Source: Belliella buryatensis
GTDB lineage: Bacteria; Bacteroidota; Bacteroidia; Cytophagales; Cyclobacteriaceae
Assembly (NCBI RefSeq): GCF_900188245.1
Contig: NZ_FZOK01000007.1
Location: 62,001-126,000 of the forward strand
Length of the DNA stretch: 64,000 nucleotides
Reading direction: 5' to 3'
This document shows positions 25,194 to 33,561 of the stretch, piece after piece. Positions within the stretch are counted from its first letter, which is position 1, and every line of letters begins with the position of its first letter. The notes under the pieces were generated by a model that did no database searches, had not been told where the DNA came from, and was given only the letters and a program-made list of their open reading frames with translations. The position numbers were made by a program, and so were the translations under genes.

Positions 25194-27374
25194 ATGAAAA
25201 AAATATTTATGTCCTGCCTTTTGGGCTTGGGGCTATACACCTCTGCTTTTGCACAGGAAATGAAGTTCGTCATCATAGACGAGCATGAAGGCACAGCGCT
25301 GATGGGGGCGACTGCCTTGATATTGGAAAATAAAAAAGGGGCTGTTTCCGATGAAAATGGCCATTTAGCTTTATCAGTACTACCTGATGGAAAATATACC
25401 ATCAGGTTTCAGTTGATAGGATACGAGCGCAAGCAGCTCGTGATCAACCTACCAGAAGACCTCGAGAAGATGCCTATGGAAGTGCTGCTACACGAGGAAC
25501 ACGACCACATGGAAACGGTCACAATCACTTCCACTAGGAGTTCAAGGACGATTGAGGACATTCCTACAAGGGTAGAATTCATAGCAGGAGAAGAATTAGA
25601 TGAAAAAGTGAACATGAAACCTGGTGATATTCGGGTGCTCCTGAGCGAGAGTACCGGTATTCAGGTGCAGGTCACCTCTCCTACCTCTGCCAATGCTTCT
25701 ATCCGTATCCAAGGACTGGATGGAAGGTATACCCAGATTTTGAAAGATGGGTTTCCCTTGTATTCAGGAGCAGCAAGTGGTTTGGGGCTATTACAGATTC
25801 CACCGCTTGATCTTCAGCAAGTGGAACTGATCAAAGGCTCGGCTTCCACTCTCTACGGAGGTGGAGCAATAGCCGGATTGGTGAATTTGATTTCAAAAAG
25901 ACCAACTGAAAAGGGTAATTTGGACTTTGTCTTTAACGGAACTAATGCTGGAGGATTTGACGCTTCTGGATTTTATGGCAAACGGAATAGCAAAGTGGGT
26001 ACCACGCTATTTGCGGCCTACAACACCAATTCGCCCTTTGACCCATCAGATATTGGGCTAAGCGCCATTCCAAAGGTTGACCGCTTTACCTTCAACCCAA
26101 AGCTTTTTCTTTACCCATCCTCGCGTACTGACCTTGAGTTGGGTGTCAACCTCTCGGTAGAAGACCGCATCGGTGGAAACATGGATTTCTTGAGAGGAAA
26201 CAGGGAAAATCCTCTTGCATTTTTTGAAAGTAATCAAAGTGAGCGGATCAGCTCACAGTTTGTGCTCAATCATAGGCTCGAAGAAGGCAAAAGACTACAG
26301 GTCAAAAACAGTTACAACTACTTCGACAGAAGACTCAGTACAAGAGGCTATGATTTCAATGCGGTGCAGCACTCCACCTTCACCGAGGTCAATTATCAAC
26401 TGGATGGAACGCAATCGGATTGGGTGTTTGGAGGGAATCTATGGACAGAGGCATTTGTAGAGCAGCCTAGCGGTAATTTTCCTCTACGTGATTACACCAT
26501 GAATACGCTCGGTGCCTTTGCTCAGAACAACACCAATCTCAGTGAAAAATGGGTGTTGGAGTCTGGATTGCGCATGGACTATGTGCTGGATTATGGCTGG
26601 GCAGTATTGCCAAGAATCGCCATGCTATACCGAGCCAATATCAACTTTAGCTCTAGACTGGGTGGAGGACTGGGCTATAAGGCACCTACGATTTTCACGG
26701 AGGAAAGTGAGCGCTTGCAATACCAAAATATCAAGCCTATAGACTCAGAATTGAACAGCTTGGAGCGGAGTTATGGATTGAACTGGGACCTGAATTACAA
26801 AACTTCTCTTTTCGATGATCGACTGTTCTTTAGCTTAAACCACTTGTTTTTCTACACTTATTTGAGCAATCCTCTTTTCTTAGAGACAGTTGGTGGAAAT
26901 GAATTCAGGTTTGTGAATATAGATGGCTATAGTGATACCAAGGGTACAGAAACGAACGTCAAATGGGAGTTGGGAGATTTCAAGTGGTTTATGGGATATA
27001 CCTATACGCATGCCAGAATTGTGAGTAATGGAAATATCAGAGAAAATCCCTTGACTCCGCGGCATAGGATCAATTCGGTGTTGTTTTACGAAGTGCATGA
27101 TCAGTGGAAAATCGGCTGGGAGTCTTATTATTTTAGCGAACAGCAACTCAGTGATGGAGCAGTGGGTCAGTCCTACTGGATCATGGGTTTTATGGCGGAG
27201 AAGATTTGGGATAAGTTCTCCGTGTTTATCAACTTTGAGAACTTTCTTGATGCCCGACAGACTCGGTTTGACACCATTTTCACAGGAAGTATAGATAATC
27301 CTAGTTTTCGAGAAATCTACGCGCCATTGGATGGATTTGTGATCAATGGAGGGGTGAAGCTGAGGTTGATGTAG
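25194..27374 (+). CDS. TonB-dependent receptor, possibly for a metal or metal complex
   Basis: 726 residues: a signal peptide (MKKIFMSCLLGLGLYTSAFAQ), a carboxypeptidase-like beta domain (to about residue 95), a linker with EEHDHMETVT, a plug domain (IQGLDGRYTQILKDGFPLYSG, LQQVELIKGSASTLYGGGAI) and a barrel to the C-terminus (FVINGGVKLRLM). The plug pattern IEDIPTRVEFI...LSESTGIQVQ is that of siderophore, heme or metal receptors rather than polysaccharide receptors. The small Cys/His-rich protein upstream and the His-rich linker favour a metal, which is inference. A hairpin after the stop suggests that transcription ends here. Confidence 0.9.
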   Translation: MKKIFMSCLLGLGLYTSAFAQEMKFVIIDEHEGTALMGATALILENKKGAVSDENGHLALSVLPDGKYTIRFQLIGYERKQLVINLPEDLEKMPMEVLLHEEHDHMETVTITSTRSSRTIEDIPTRVEFIAGEELDEKVNMKPGDIRVLLSESTGIQVQVTSPTSANASIRIQGLDGRYTQILKDGFPLYSGAASGLGLLQIPPLDLQQVELIKGSASTLYGGGAIAGLVNLISKRPTEKGNLDFVFNGTNAGGFDASGFYGKRNSKVGTTLFAAYNTNSPFDPSDIGLSAIPKVDRFTFNPKLFLYPSSRTDLELGVNLSVEDRIGGNMDFLRGNRENPLAFFESNQSERISSQFVLNHRLEEGKRLQVKNSYNYFDRRLSTRGYDFNAVQHSTFTEVNYQLDGTQSDWVFGGNLWTEAFVEQPSGNFPLRDYTMNTLGAFAQNNTNLSEKWVLESGLRMDYVLDYGWAVLPRIAMLYRANINFSSRLGGGLGYKAPTIFTEESERLQYQNIKPIDSELNSLERSYGLNWDLNYKTSLFDDRLFFSLNHLFFYTYLSNPLFLETVGGNEFRFVNIDGYSDTKGTETNVKWELGDFKWFMGYTYTHARIVSNGNIRENPLTPRHRINSVLFYEVHDQWKIGWESYYFSEQQLSDGAVGQSYWIMGFMAEKIWDKFSVFINFENFLDARQTRFDTIFTGSIDNPSFREIYAPLDGFVINGGVKLRLM

Positions 27375-27408
27375 TCTATTTAGGCTTAATATTCCGATTT
27401 TAATCTAA

Positions 27409-27457
27409 AAAACACGCCTAATTTTTCGATTACGTTCGAAATTTTAGACGTGTTTAT
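27409..27457 (+). terminator. Terminator between a TonB receptor and the convergent LytTR gene
   Basis: An imperfect stem of about 20 bp joins the stretch beginning AAACACGCC (27410) with the stretch ending AGACGTGTTT (27455), around TTACGT. A/T-rich flanks on both sides allow action in both directions. Confidence 0.65.
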
Positions 27458-27573
27458 TTAAAGAAAATTCTTTAAAACTGCTTTTGCTTTTAATTGAAGT
27501 TTAATTCTCAGGACTTGTGAATAAGTATTGAGCTAGTATTTAATTTTTCCCTCTTTCTATATGAATTGATTTA

Positions 27574-28326
27574 TCACCCATCCAGCCAATCTTTAAATGC
27601 ACCAACTTTCTCCCGACTGACCAAAATATCTGATTGTGAACAGTTTTTGAGGATGATTTTTAGGCGGCTGTTGGAATAGGTATGGATTTCCGAAATGGAA
27701 GAAAAGGATGCGATATACTTTCTGTTGAGCCTGAAAAATTGTTTGGGGTCAAGCTGGTTTTCAAGTTGGTCAAGTGTGTAGTCTAAGATAAATTTTTTGC
27801 TTTCATTGGTTTTTAAAAAAGTGATGCGCTCTTCACTGTAGAAATATGCTGCTTCTGAAGCCTGCACAGACAATATTTTTTCGCCAATCTTGACCAAAAA
27901 CCTACTTTTGAAGCTTTTGCTTTCTGCCTGAAAAATATCCCTGATTTTGTCAATGTCCAGATGTGGCTTCTGTTTTTGTCCTAGAAATTTATCAATGGCT
28001 TGCTTAAATTCAATTGGATCGATTGGTTTGAGGATGTAGTCAATCGAGTTTAGCTTGAAGGCTTTGATGGCATATTGGTCAAAAGCTGTAGTAAATATAA
28101 TAGGCGATTTAACATCTATTTTTTCAAAAATCGAAAAGCTCAAACCATCGGCTAACTGAATGTCACAGAATATCAAATCAGGAGTAGGATTTGATTTAAA
28201 CCATTCAATCGCTGCTTGAATACTGTCGATACATCCAAATATAGATGAATCAGGCAGCTCATTTTTGATCAGTTGCATCAGTCTTTTAGCGGCAGGTTTT
28301 TCATCCTCAATGATCAGTATATTCAT
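27574..28326 (-). CDS. LytTR-family response regulator
   Basis: 250 residues from ATG 28326; the frame also opens with a GTG one codon earlier. The ATG overlaps the TGA of the kinase gene by one base, so translation is coupled. Residues 1-120 form a receiver domain: IEDEKPAAKRL, the phosphoacceptor in FCDIQLADG and Lys in YILKPID. The C-terminal 100 residues are a LytTR DNA-binding domain (FLVKIGEKILSV, FRLNRKYIASFSSI). LytTR proteins bind pairs of direct repeats about two helical turns apart, and such a pair lies at 32370-32404 before the first gene of this cluster. Confidence 0.94.
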   Translation of the reverse strand: MNILIIEDEKPAAKRLMQLIKNELPDSSIFGCIDSIQAAIEWFKSNPTPDLIFCDIQLADGLSFSIFEKIDVKSPIIFTTAFDQYAIKAFKLNSIDYILKPIDPIEFKQAIDKFLGQKQKPHLDIDKIRDIFQAESKSFKSRFLVKIGEKILSVQASEAAYFYSEERITFLKTNESKKFILDYTLDQLENQLDPKQFFRLNRKYIASFSSISEIHTYSNSRLKIILKNCSQSDILVSREKVGAFKDWLDG

Positions 28327-29390
28327 CACTTTGTTATTTTGAGTAATGGTAATTTGACAATAAACTCCCGCTCTGTTTGAATGATTTCAGGAAATGTCTC
28401 ACTGAGTAAATTGTAGCGTTTGGTGATATTATTCAGTCCAATTCCTGAATTCGTTTCCTTGCTTTGTTTTGGTTGATAATTATTTTTCACCACCAAAGAT
28501 TCACCCTGCATACCAATCCAGATTTTCAATGGTTTTGCTTGGCTTATGATGTTGTGTTTGATGGCATTTTCTAATAATAGTTGAAGCGAAAGTGGTGGAA
28601 TCATCCAATCTTTGGGGTTGATGTTATCAAGATGGAACTCCAAGCTCTCCTCAAATCGAATTTTTTGAAGGCTTAAGAAGTTGATTGCAAAATCAAGTTC
28701 CAAATTTAAAGTCACCAATTCTTCATTTTGAACATCTAATACATGTCGATAGATTCTTGATAGTTGCTGAATGAATTCTGCGGATTTATCAGCACTTTCA
28801 TAGACCAGATTGCTTAATACATTCAAGGAGTTGAAGAGAAAATGTGGATTGAGCTGATCTTTAAGCGATTGATATTGACTTGCAATATTCTCAGATTTAA
28901 GCTTTTCTGCCTCGAGGGCTGTGTTTCTCCATTCAAAAAGCCAACCTCTGGCAATAAATATGGAAATGATAGTAAATGCGATAATGGTCGGCGGGATCGT
29001 ATTTTCTAAAATCTTCACCCATGAAATATTGTGTATTGTAACTTCATCAACAAAAATCAATACTATTCCTGTAATCAAGATAAAGCTTACAATAAAAGAA
29101 TAAACCATATAGGTGAAAAGGGTTGCAGTAAGCCTTTTCAAAGGTTCTTTGATCCATGAAATCCGATTTTCAAAAAACAGATCAACGTAATACCCGCCAA
29201 AACTGAGTGAAGAAGACATCAAAAAAGAAAATATAATATCACTCTTTCTGGAAACTATTTCTTGCCAAGAAAATATACAAGAAGGACATTGAACCAATAA
29301 TAAAATGAAAACAATCCCCATATTCAACAGGATAAACTTCCAGAATGACCTGAAGATATTATCAGAATTGAAAGGATGTTCTTGTTTCAT
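28326..29390 (-). CDS. LytS/YpdA-type sensor histidine kinase
   Basis: 354 residues. Four hydrophobic segments occupy about residues 14-150 and anchor the protein in the inner membrane, with no large periplasmic sensor. The His_kinase motif QLNPHFLFNSLN follows near residue 190, then an ATPase domain with LLLENAIKHN and GIGLNNITKRY. This is the usual partner of LytTR regulators in Bacteroidota, and the regulator gene overlaps its stop codon. What it senses is unknown. The TPR protein and TonB receptor genes upstream on the same strand suggest that it responds to the state of that transport system. Confidence 0.94.
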   Translation of the reverse strand: MKQEHPFNSDNIFRSFWKFILLNMGIVFILLLVQCPSCIFSWQEIVSRKSDIIFSFLMSSSLSFGGYYVDLFFENRISWIKEPLKRLTATLFTYMVYSFIVSFILITGIVLIFVDEVTIHNISWVKILENTIPPTIIAFTIISIFIARGWLFEWRNTALEAEKLKSENIASQYQSLKDQLNPHFLFNSLNVLSNLVYESADKSAEFIQQLSRIYRHVLDVQNEELVTLNLELDFAINFLSLQKIRFEESLEFHLDNINPKDWMIPPLSLQLLLENAIKHNIISQAKPLKIWIGMQGESLVVKNNYQPKQSKETNSGIGLNNITKRYNLLSETFPEIIQTEREFIVKLPLLKITK

Positions 29391-29443
29391 GTCAAGAGAT
29401 TTTTTTAAAGCTATTGAATTAGATATTTGTTTCCAAAGTTTTT

Positions 29444-29476
29444 AGACCTACCAGATTTTGAAAACCTGATAGGTCT
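29444..29476. repeat. Palindrome between the TPR and kinase genes
   Basis: AGACCTACCAGATTTT (29444-29459), one base, then AAAACCTGATAGGTCT (29461-29476): arms match at 14 of 16 positions. It may end or attenuate transcription between the TPR gene and the kinase gene. Similar dispersed palindromes fill gaps in the arsenic operon. Confidence 0.6.
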
Positions 29477-29484
29477 TCCCAAAA

Positions 29485-30138
29485 CTACTGACAGCTTTCC
29501 TTTATTTGAAGGGCCATCTCCTTACCCCAGGTAGGTAAAAGCGTATCCTCTTCCTTTGTATTTTCTTCTTTTTCAAATAACTTCAAACTGGCACTAATCA
29601 AGCCACAGGCTTTACCAGGTTCCTGTCCAAAAAACTGAGCCATACCCAATTCCATCTGCCCAAGCATCATGATGGCTCTTGGATTTTGTCTGTTCAAATC
29701 TACCGCTTTTCCAAAAAATTGCATGGCTACCCCAGACAAATGCTGCCCACGGGAGTTAGGGTCTGCTGATAATTCGCCCATAGTGATATATCCTTGTAGG
29801 GCTACAATTTCAGAATTGTTTGGGGATTTCTCGGCTGCTTTATCTGTAAGTTTTTTGGCTTGGGTAAAAAAAGCATCTTTTTCTTCCAATCTTCCCTGAC
29901 TTCTGAATCCTGCATTTACCAAGGCCAAACCAGCATAGTAATCAGGTAACCATTCTTCAGGTACCATTTCTGAGATTCTTGAAAACCCATTGGCTACTTT
30001 TTTGAAGTCGTCCGGACTTTTAGCAACTTTCATTTGTTGCAATTCCTTGCGCATTGCTTTTTCATAGGCTTCATTGGATGCTTGTGTCATCAAAGAAATC
30101 AGCATCATGGCAATAATGAAAATACTGTACTTTTTCAT
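29485..30138 (-). CDS. Exported TPR-like protein
   Basis: 217 residues with a signal peptide (MKKYSIFIIAMMLISLMTQA). The mature part is all alpha: helices such as EWLPDYYAGLALVNAGF, SEIVALQGYITMGEL and PRAIMMLGQMELGMAQF have the spacing of degenerate TPR units, which make a scaffold for protein contacts in the periplasm. It lies 11 bases after the TonB receptor stop codon and before the LytS kinase gene, so a role as a periplasmic partner of one of them is plausible but not shown. Two cysteines occur, one in KACGLI and one at the C-terminus. Confidence 0.7.
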   Translation of the reverse strand: MKKYSIFIIAMMLISLMTQASNEAYEKAMRKELQQMKVAKSPDDFKKVANGFSRISEMVPEEWLPDYYAGLALVNAGFRSQGRLEEKDAFFTQAKKLTDKAAEKSPNNSEIVALQGYITMGELSADPNSRGQHLSGVAMQFFGKAVDLNRQNPRAIMMLGQMELGMAQFFGQEPGKACGLISASLKLFEKEENTKEEDTLLPTWGKEMALQIKESCQ

Positions 30139-30149
30139 GTTTTTGTTAT

Positions 30150-32315
30150 TTATAGATTGTTCAAATTATTTGCGTTTTTGTCTTTTGAGAGTGTCAAGAA
30201 GATTCCTAAGAAGAGAAATCGGGGAGCCTGAAGCCTGATTGGGTTCCCCTCAAAAATTCCACTTTCATTGATTTCATTGGTGTATTGATATCCGAAAATA
30301 TTGTCTCTCCCCAACACATTGGAGCAGGCTAGGTGGATGATCAAATTTGGTCTTGGCAGGTAACTCCAGCCCAAACTCAGGTCTTGGAAGCTTTTGGTCT
30401 TGGCATTCATCTGTCCAGGCAGGTTGGGGTTATCATAAGTGTAGCCATCATTAAAGCTTAAGGATACACCCAACTGTGACTTTAAAGGTTGAATGAAATG
30501 CTTGACCACTACTGAACCGTTATGCCTTGGAGCAAATCCTGGTTGTACCATTTCGGTAAAGTGGACAAACAGCCTCTTGCTGTCCACATAGCTATATGTC
30601 ACCCAAAAATCCGTGTTTTTGAAAGTCGTCTGATCTCTATAAAAAATATCCATTCCCCGTGCATATCCCTCACCGTTTTGCTGGATATTCTCCAATCCAA
30701 TGGGCATGGGAAATAATTGGGCTACTTCATAAGTAATGAGCTCTTTATAGTCTTTGTAGAATGCCTCAGCACGAACAGTTCGCCCATTTCTGCTTAAAAA
30801 ATAATTCAATATCAAATGATCAGCACGGGTATTCTTTAAACTTTGATCTAAAATGCGTAATTGCTCTACAGGCATCTGACTGAATTGTCCAGCAGCAAAG
30901 GAAAGTTGCCCCTCATGTTTGAATTTAAAGGCTATTGAAATTCTAGGGTCCAACCATGTTTGTTTAGCAAGGCTGCTGTTTCCAGTCCTTAATCCACCTC
31001 GCAAAATCAGCTTGTTGTTCACGTAATAATCAGCTTCGGTGAAAAGAACAGTATGATGGTCTTGGAAATCCCTCTTTAAACCCTCAGATTTCAGTTGTTC
31101 CTCATAGATATAGAAATAGGACTCCAACCCTGTTTTGATAGAGAGTTTATCTGAAAACCCTTTTATAGCAACCGCCTTACTATGTAAGACCTGGTTTTGG
31201 TTTCGAATATTTAACTGATCCAATTCGAATTCATCTACATTGTTTGAATAAGAAACCCCACCATAATAGCTCCAATCATTTTTACTTAGTTGCTTGAATG
31301 ATGCCTGGCCAAAAGAATAGTGATTTTGTAAGCCCACCAATTGGCCTCTTCCTTCTGAACCATACATGGGTTGCCAAATTTTCATTCCACTGGACTCGGT
31401 ATGAAGATAAGCTTTTACAATTCCGTTTTTTCCCCATCTCTGTCTTGCAGATACTTCCGCATCCCATCCATATGGAGCTCTTTCCCAGTCAAAATTTTGC
31501 TTGATTAAGGATTGATAGGGGGAAAGATCAAAGTAATTGGCTGAAGCAGTAAGGCTACTTTTTTCTCTTGCCAAGGTCTGTGTATAGCCACCTCCAACAG
31601 ACATAAGGTTGATATCTCCCTGATTTCTTACTGGAAAATCTACCGTATTCAAGGCCAAAGCAGAGGAGAGTGCCTGACCATATTCTGCCGAATAGCCTCC
31701 AGTACTGAAAAAAGAACCTTTGAATAGGTTTGGATTGAAGCGAGTTCTTGTGGGTACATTGGTAGCGGTAGTACCAAATGCATTCCCGACTTTTAGCCCA
31801 TCAATGAAGATGGATGTTTCCGAAGCATCACCACCCCGTACAAAAAGCCTCCCATCGTTGCCCACATTAGCGGTACCAGGTAAAGTCTGAAATGCCCCGA
31901 TGATATCTCCCATAGCTGATGGGACAGTGACGATATCAATAGGTTTGAGTACCACAGCTTTTTTTTCATCTGAAGCCTCCATTGCACCGGCACTGATGGT
32001 GACGGCAGTCATTTCATTGATCGCTTCGCGGAGTATTATATTCAAAGAGATGACCTCTCCATCCAGAGAAACTTCCTTTTCAAAGACTTTATAACCCATC
32101 GCTTGGAAGACGAGTGTATAATTTCCAGAAAGCGTTGTTTCGAATTCATAACTTCCATCTATTTCTGAAGAAACCCCTTCATATGTTCCTTTGAGAAAGA
32201 TATTCACACCCGGGATGGTTTCACCACTTTGGTTTTTTAACACACCTTGGATGCTGGTTTGTCCGAAAATAGGTTGGGCTACTAGAATTAGAATTATATA
32301 AATTGTTGCCTTCAT
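30150..32315 (-). CDS. TonB-dependent receptor with carboxypeptidase-like domain
   Basis: 721 residues: signal peptide (ending IFG), a carboxypeptidase-like beta domain (SIQGVLKNQSGETIPGVNIF), a plug (LPGTANVGNDGRLFVRGGDA, FIDGLKVGNAFG) and a barrel ending near FLFLGIFL. The last strand is followed by an extra charged tail, LSKDKNANNLNNL, so the barrel does not end in the usual aromatic residue. It is the first gene of a four-gene minus-strand set with a TPR protein, a LytS kinase and a LytTR regulator. Its promoter region has two direct repeats 21 bp apart. The substrate is unknown. Confidence 0.9.
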   Translation of the reverse strand: MKATIYIILILVAQPIFGQTSIQGVLKNQSGETIPGVNIFLKGTYEGVSSEIDGSYEFETTLSGNYTLVFQAMGYKVFEKEVSLDGEVISLNIILREAINEMTAVTISAGAMEASDEKKAVVLKPIDIVTVPSAMGDIIGAFQTLPGTANVGNDGRLFVRGGDASETSIFIDGLKVGNAFGTTATNVPTRTRFNPNLFKGSFFSTGGYSAEYGQALSSALALNTVDFPVRNQGDINLMSVGGGYTQTLAREKSSLTASANYFDLSPYQSLIKQNFDWERAPYGWDAEVSARQRWGKNGIVKAYLHTESSGMKIWQPMYGSEGRGQLVGLQNHYSFGQASFKQLSKNDWSYYGGVSYSNNVDEFELDQLNIRNQNQVLHSKAVAIKGFSDKLSIKTGLESYFYIYEEQLKSEGLKRDFQDHHTVLFTEADYYVNNKLILRGGLRTGNSSLAKQTWLDPRISIAFKFKHEGQLSFAAGQFSQMPVEQLRILDQSLKNTRADHLILNYFLSRNGRTVRAEAFYKDYKELITYEVAQLFPMPIGLENIQQNGEGYARGMDIFYRDQTTFKNTDFWVTYSYVDSKRLFVHFTEMVQPGFAPRHNGSVVVKHFIQPLKSQLGVSLSFNDGYTYDNPNLPGQMNAKTKSFQDLSLGWSYLPRPNLIIHLACSNVLGRDNIFGYQYTNEINESGIFEGNPIRLQAPRFLFLGIFLTLSKDKNANNLNNL

Positions 32316-32369
32316 AACTTTGAACTATGATTCAAAACTCAAGGAAAAGTCATCCAGAAAAAATTAAAG

Positions 32370-32404
32370 GTTACTGAAGTGTAGAATATCGTGACTGAAG
32401 TGTA
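32370..32404 (-). promoter_or_regulatory. Direct repeat pair, probable LytTR regulator site
   Basis: GTTACTGAAGTGTA (32370-32383) and GTGACTGAAGTGTA (32391-32404) differ at one of 14 positions and start 21 bp apart. On the minus strand they read TACACTTCAGTAAC and TACACTTCAGTCAC, 55-90 bases before the TonB receptor start. The spacing of two helical turns and the CTTCA-type core fit sites known for LytTR regulators. Confidence 0.65.
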
Positions 32405-32705
32405 AAAATTTAGGGCATATATGCACTGATTACTAATTGACTGATAAATCTCGCATGCTACGCTTAGGCGCATAGATCTGGATTAGATGTCGATTATCCG
32501 TAAGATTATTTGCGATAAAATCACATTCTGATGTCATTGAGGTTAATCATAAAATTTGATGTACTAATCTCTATTGCAATTAATTGCTCTTCTTTTGTTA
32601 AAAATCCTTACGAATTATAGAGGTTTTGTTAAGTATTCTTAACCAACTTTTTAATTAAATAAAGGTTAGGTACTTTTAGATTTCAAACGTAAAAATTCTT
32701 TAATC
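32405..32705 (+). promoter_or_regulatory. Intergenic region with dispersed element copy A
   Basis: No gene is visible. The region 32491-32552 is copy A of a dispersed element; its last 35 bases (32518-32552) match 30 of 35 bases of the copy at 50350-50384. The left part GATTATCCGTAA is roughly complementary to the right end of copy B. A small palindrome GTTAAG-TATT-CTTAAC lies at 32628-32643. The outer-membrane protein gene starts at 32706. Confidence 0.5.
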
Positions 32706-33299
32706 ATGAAAAAACATCCACACATTTTGCTCATCTGTATCATATGCCTGCTACCAATGATAGCTTTTTCTCAGGAGAAAGAATCTAAATTTCAGTATTC
32801 CTTTGGAGGAGGAATAACTACAGATAACAATAACCTACTCTGGGGGCTGAATTTGGGGACTGAATTGAACTATCGATTTGCTAAGCGTTTTTCTTTAAAT
32901 ACAGGACTGTCATTTTATCAGTCTTTAGGGAATTTAGAAAAAAATGAATTGTCTGATATTGATCAGTCTTCAGGAATTTTTATTAGTCCAACCTTAAGAT
33001 ATGATATCATTCAAAGAGATTCTGGCTTTAAATTAGCGTTTGGAGCTGGTCCATCTTTACAATTAGGAGGCGAATCTGTTAGGGTTCGAAGTTTCTTTAA
33101 TCCCGATGATCCAGTTCCATTTACTATAATTAACAAATATCAAAGAGTGGGATTATTGCTTGAATTGGAAGCAGCGTGGAAATCTAAAAATCCAAATATT
33201 CGAAATGCAGTAGGTGTCTCAGCTTATGGGGCGGATTATTACTTTCCATGGTTCATCAACGCTACATACAAAGTTAGATTTCAGCTAGGGAAAAAATAA
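32706..33299 (+). CDS. Outer-membrane beta-barrel protein, small
   Basis: 197 residues with a signal peptide (HILLICIICLLPMIAFSQ). The mature chain alternates polar and hydrophobic residues in strands such as YSFGGGITTDNN, GTELNYRFAKRFSLNTG, SPTLRYDII and INATYKVRFQLGKK, with Gly-rich turns, as in 8-stranded porin-like or OmpA-barrel folds. The C-terminus does not have the terminal Phe, but ends in RFQLGKK. No specific family or substrate was recognised. It is transcribed alone; an element of 11-bp repeats begins 16 bases after the stop. Confidence 0.7.
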   Translation: MKKHPHILLICIICLLPMIAFSQEKESKFQYSFGGGITTDNNNLLWGLNLGTELNYRFAKRFSLNTGLSFYQSLGNLEKNELSDIDQSSGIFISPTLRYDIIQRDSGFKLAFGAGPSLQLGGESVRVRSFFNPDDPVPFTIINKYQRVGLLLELEAAWKSKNPNIRNAVGVSAYGADYYFPWFINATYKVRFQLGKK

Positions 33300-33314
33300 A
33301 GTCGGTATAGAATA

Positions 33315-33557
33315 GAAATGTGGTTGAAATAAGAATGAAATACAGTTGATATATTGTGGGAATATATTAGAAATAGGATTTAACCATATTCCAAATAGCA
33401 TATCCAGAATCTATATGCTCTTGGGACGTTTCCTCAAAATTAGGTTTCTATTTATTTCTCATAAAACATATTTCACGAAATATATTTCTACTTTATGTCG
33501 CCGTAGGCATATTTCTACGATATTTCACAAAGTATATTTCGCCGATGGCATATTTCA
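33315..33557. repeat. 11-bp-unit repeat element, copy 1, downstream of ACR3
   Basis: Six 11-base units run from 33315 to 33380 (GAAATGTGGTT, GAAATAAGAAT, GAAATACAGTT, GATATATTGTG, GGAATATATTA, GAAATAGGATT). A hairpin AGCATAT...ATATGCT follows near 33397-33418, and from about 33450 to 33557 come TATTTC-centred units, the complement of GAAATA, with extra GCCG insertions. The 33337-33490 part is closely similar to 34625-34790 on the other side of the ACR3 gene. Confidence 0.75.
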
Positions 33558-33561
33558 ATTT

